Assembly (NCBI GenBank): GCA_013329615.1
Contig: DUKA01000102.1
Coordinates: 1 to 12,906 of the forward strand
DNA from: Candidatus Bathyarchaeota archaeon
Lineage (GTDB): Archaea > Thermoproteota > Bathyarchaeia > TCS64
DNA length: 12,906 bases
Reading direction: 5' to 3'
Shown one piece after another: positions 12,124 to 12,906 of this stretch (position 1 is the stretch's first letter; every line of letters starts with the position of its first letter). Under the pieces are notes generated by a model that worked only from the letters and a program-made list of their open reading frames with translations, did no database searches and was not told the DNA's origin. The position numbers were made by a program, and so were the translations under genes.

Positions 12124-12507
12124 GTGGTGAACAATGTCCCACCAATTCGATTGCTAGAGGCCGACGAGGGAGACCTCAGGAGGCTTCTACTCCGAGCGCT
12201 GAACGAGAACCAGGTTCTGATTCTGAGCAACATCGGCGGAAGATGTGAGAGGGTTTCGCGCATCCTTCAAAGGATAAGCGATACCCGTGGCGTCCCGCTC
12301 TCCACGTTGAAGCTCAACGCGAAAATATTGAGGGAGTTGCGGCTCATCCGCTACGGCACGCTGTCGGAGCCGGATGAGGCCGAGTTGACGCCCCTCGGGA
12401 GGAACGTCCTAAGTGTTGTGGACGACCCCAACCGAAGATGCGCTAGTAAGGAAACCCCCCAACAAGGCAGGTGTTTTAAGCCATCCAAGGCACTAATGAG
12501 CGACTGA
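12124..12507 (+). CDS. small winged-helix DNA-binding protein
   Basis: I recognise only the general type. The 127-residue product has a helix-rich N-terminus (LLLRALNENQVLILSNIG, 20-37), a helix-turn-helix-like middle (GVPLSTLKLNAKILRELRLI, 56-75) and a beta-wing segment RYGTLSEPDEAELTPLGRNVLSVV, as in MarR/ArsR-like archaeal regulators that sort by recognition helix plus wing. Residues about 100-127 look non-conserved and contain two cysteines. The start is GTG, with a second GTG right after. The position 29 bases from TTTTAAAA favours the first. Its stop is one base before the next gene, and the AT-rich element within its last codons may be a promoter for that gene. It may regulate that enzyme or itself; this is inference. 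Confidence 0.7.
   Translation: MVNNVPPIRLLEADEGDLRRLLLRALNENQVLILSNIGGRCERVSRILQRISDTRGVPLSTLKLNAKILRELRLIRYGTLSEPDEAELTPLGRNVLSVVDDPNRRCASKETPQQGRCFKPSKALMSD
12474..12479 (+). promoter_or_regulatory. possible internal TATA box of the guanidino-modifying enzyme gene
   Basis: TTTTAA lies inside the 3' end of the winged-helix gene, centred about 32 bases before the ATG at 12509. This would give a leader of only a few bases. No Shine-Dalgarno is visible before that ATG, which makes an own promoter plausible. Confidence 0.35.
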
Positions 12508-12508
12508 T

Positions 12509-12906
12509 ATGCCGGAACCCAAGAAGAAGATGAACGCCGAGGAGGAGCTCAAGGACATCTACACGAGGCTCCACCCTCAGGTGCTCTCCGAGTTCGAAGA
12601 CGAGATGCCCAAACAGTGGGGCAGCAAGTGGAAGGCGAACACCTGCATAGGCAAGCTGCGCACGGTGCTCGTTCACCGCCCGGGCAAGGAGTTCCTCAAT
12701 GTTGGCAAGAAGACGCCGTGGCCACCTCATGAGGTGAGCCTCGCCGCGTGGCGTATGACATACAAGCCCGACCTCAAGGAGCTTGTTGAGCACCACGAGA
12801 ACCTCGTCAAGGCGTACCACGACGAGGGCATCAAGGTCATCGTTAGGAAGCCGGACCCTTACGACCCACCCTATCAGGTGAAGGCCATCTACACCGACGA
12901 CGTCTG
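12509..12906 (+). CDS. amidinotransferase/dimethylargininase-type protein, 5' part
   Basis: The first 132 residues of a guanidino-group modifying enzyme (arginine deiminase, dimethylargininase or amidinotransferase superfamily) are present and the gene runs off the window. Diagnostic segments are GKLRTVLVHRPGKEF, typical for the first propeller module, and near the cut end VKAIYTDDV, which in the family continues into the substrate-binding Asp region. In between lies a helical stretch KPDLKELVEHHENLVKAYHDEGIKV that is common to this group. The catalytic His and Cys lie further downstream and are not visible, so neither activity nor substrate (arginine, methylated arginine, agmatine-like) can be settled. 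The ATG is one base after the winged-helix gene's stop, with no Shine-Dalgarno. Confidence 0.82.
   Translation, partial: MPEPKKKMNAEEELKDIYTRLHPQVLSEFEDEMPKQWGSKWKANTCIGKLRTVLVHRPGKEFLNVGKKTPWPPHEVSLAAWRMTYKPDLKELVEHHENLVKAYHDEGIKVIVRKPDPYDPPYQVKAIYTDDV

Noticed and set aside
12476..12820. A 114-codon minus-strand frame at the right end.
   Set aside because: The plus strand carries recognisable guanidino-enzyme segments over the same bases.
1..12906. A hidden defence system, mobile element or CRISPR array.
   Set aside because: Every long stretch is explained by housekeeping or metabolic families, gaps are short, and no direct repeats, terminal inverted repeats, integrase or nuclease-like genes are visible.

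Overview
This window is an archaeal chromosome segment of moderately high G+C. The archaeal assignment rests on the gene content: RNA polymerase subunit N, archaeal uS2, the RNase P proteins Pop5 and p30, archaeal mevalonate kinase, a CCA-encoding intronless tRNA, and TATA boxes about 27 bp upstream of leaderless starts. The indolepyruvate:ferredoxin oxidoreductase suggests an anaerobe that ferments peptides or amino acids, possibly of the TACK/Bathyarchaeia kind. The phylum is inference only.

Region 1 (1-4002, minus strand) is a dense information-processing and isoprenoid cluster. In transcription order it holds an exosome-associated RNA-binding protein, RNase P p30, RNase P Pop5, then after a short gap rpoN, rps2, a MEMO-family protein and mevalonate kinase, which runs off the window. 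Most junctions are 4-base overlaps or direct abutments. Several starts are GTG or TTG, each supported by a Shine-Dalgarno sequence or by stop/start coupling.

Region 2 (4003-4942) holds a tRNA-Arg(TCG), head to head with the RNase P cluster, and a stand-alone pyruvate-kinase C-terminal-like protein. A convergent intergenic stretch with hairpins follows.

Region 3 (4943-7776, minus strand) has an M20 metallopeptidase, a MscL-type channel with an unusual N-terminal helix, and an aldo/keto reductase fused to a two-cluster ferredoxin domain. The reductase is divergent from iorAB (7830-10348, plus), and one AT-rich element lies midway between the two starts. Both products should exchange electrons with ferredoxin-type carriers, so shared control makes sense, although this is inference.

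Region 4 (10326-12906) has an Atz/Trz-like amidohydrolase on the minus strand whose 3' end overlaps iorB. On the plus strand it has a small PspC membrane protein, a small winged-helix protein and the 5' part of an amidinotransferase/dimethylargininase-type enzyme.

Genes fill almost everything and no gene-free stretch reaches 300 bases. I saw no transposon, CRISPR array, prophage or long repeat. I did not find a convincing new multi-gene system. The most interesting signals are the symmetric shared promoter, the unusual tRNA T-loop, the altered MscL architecture and the active-site substitution in the amidohydrolase.
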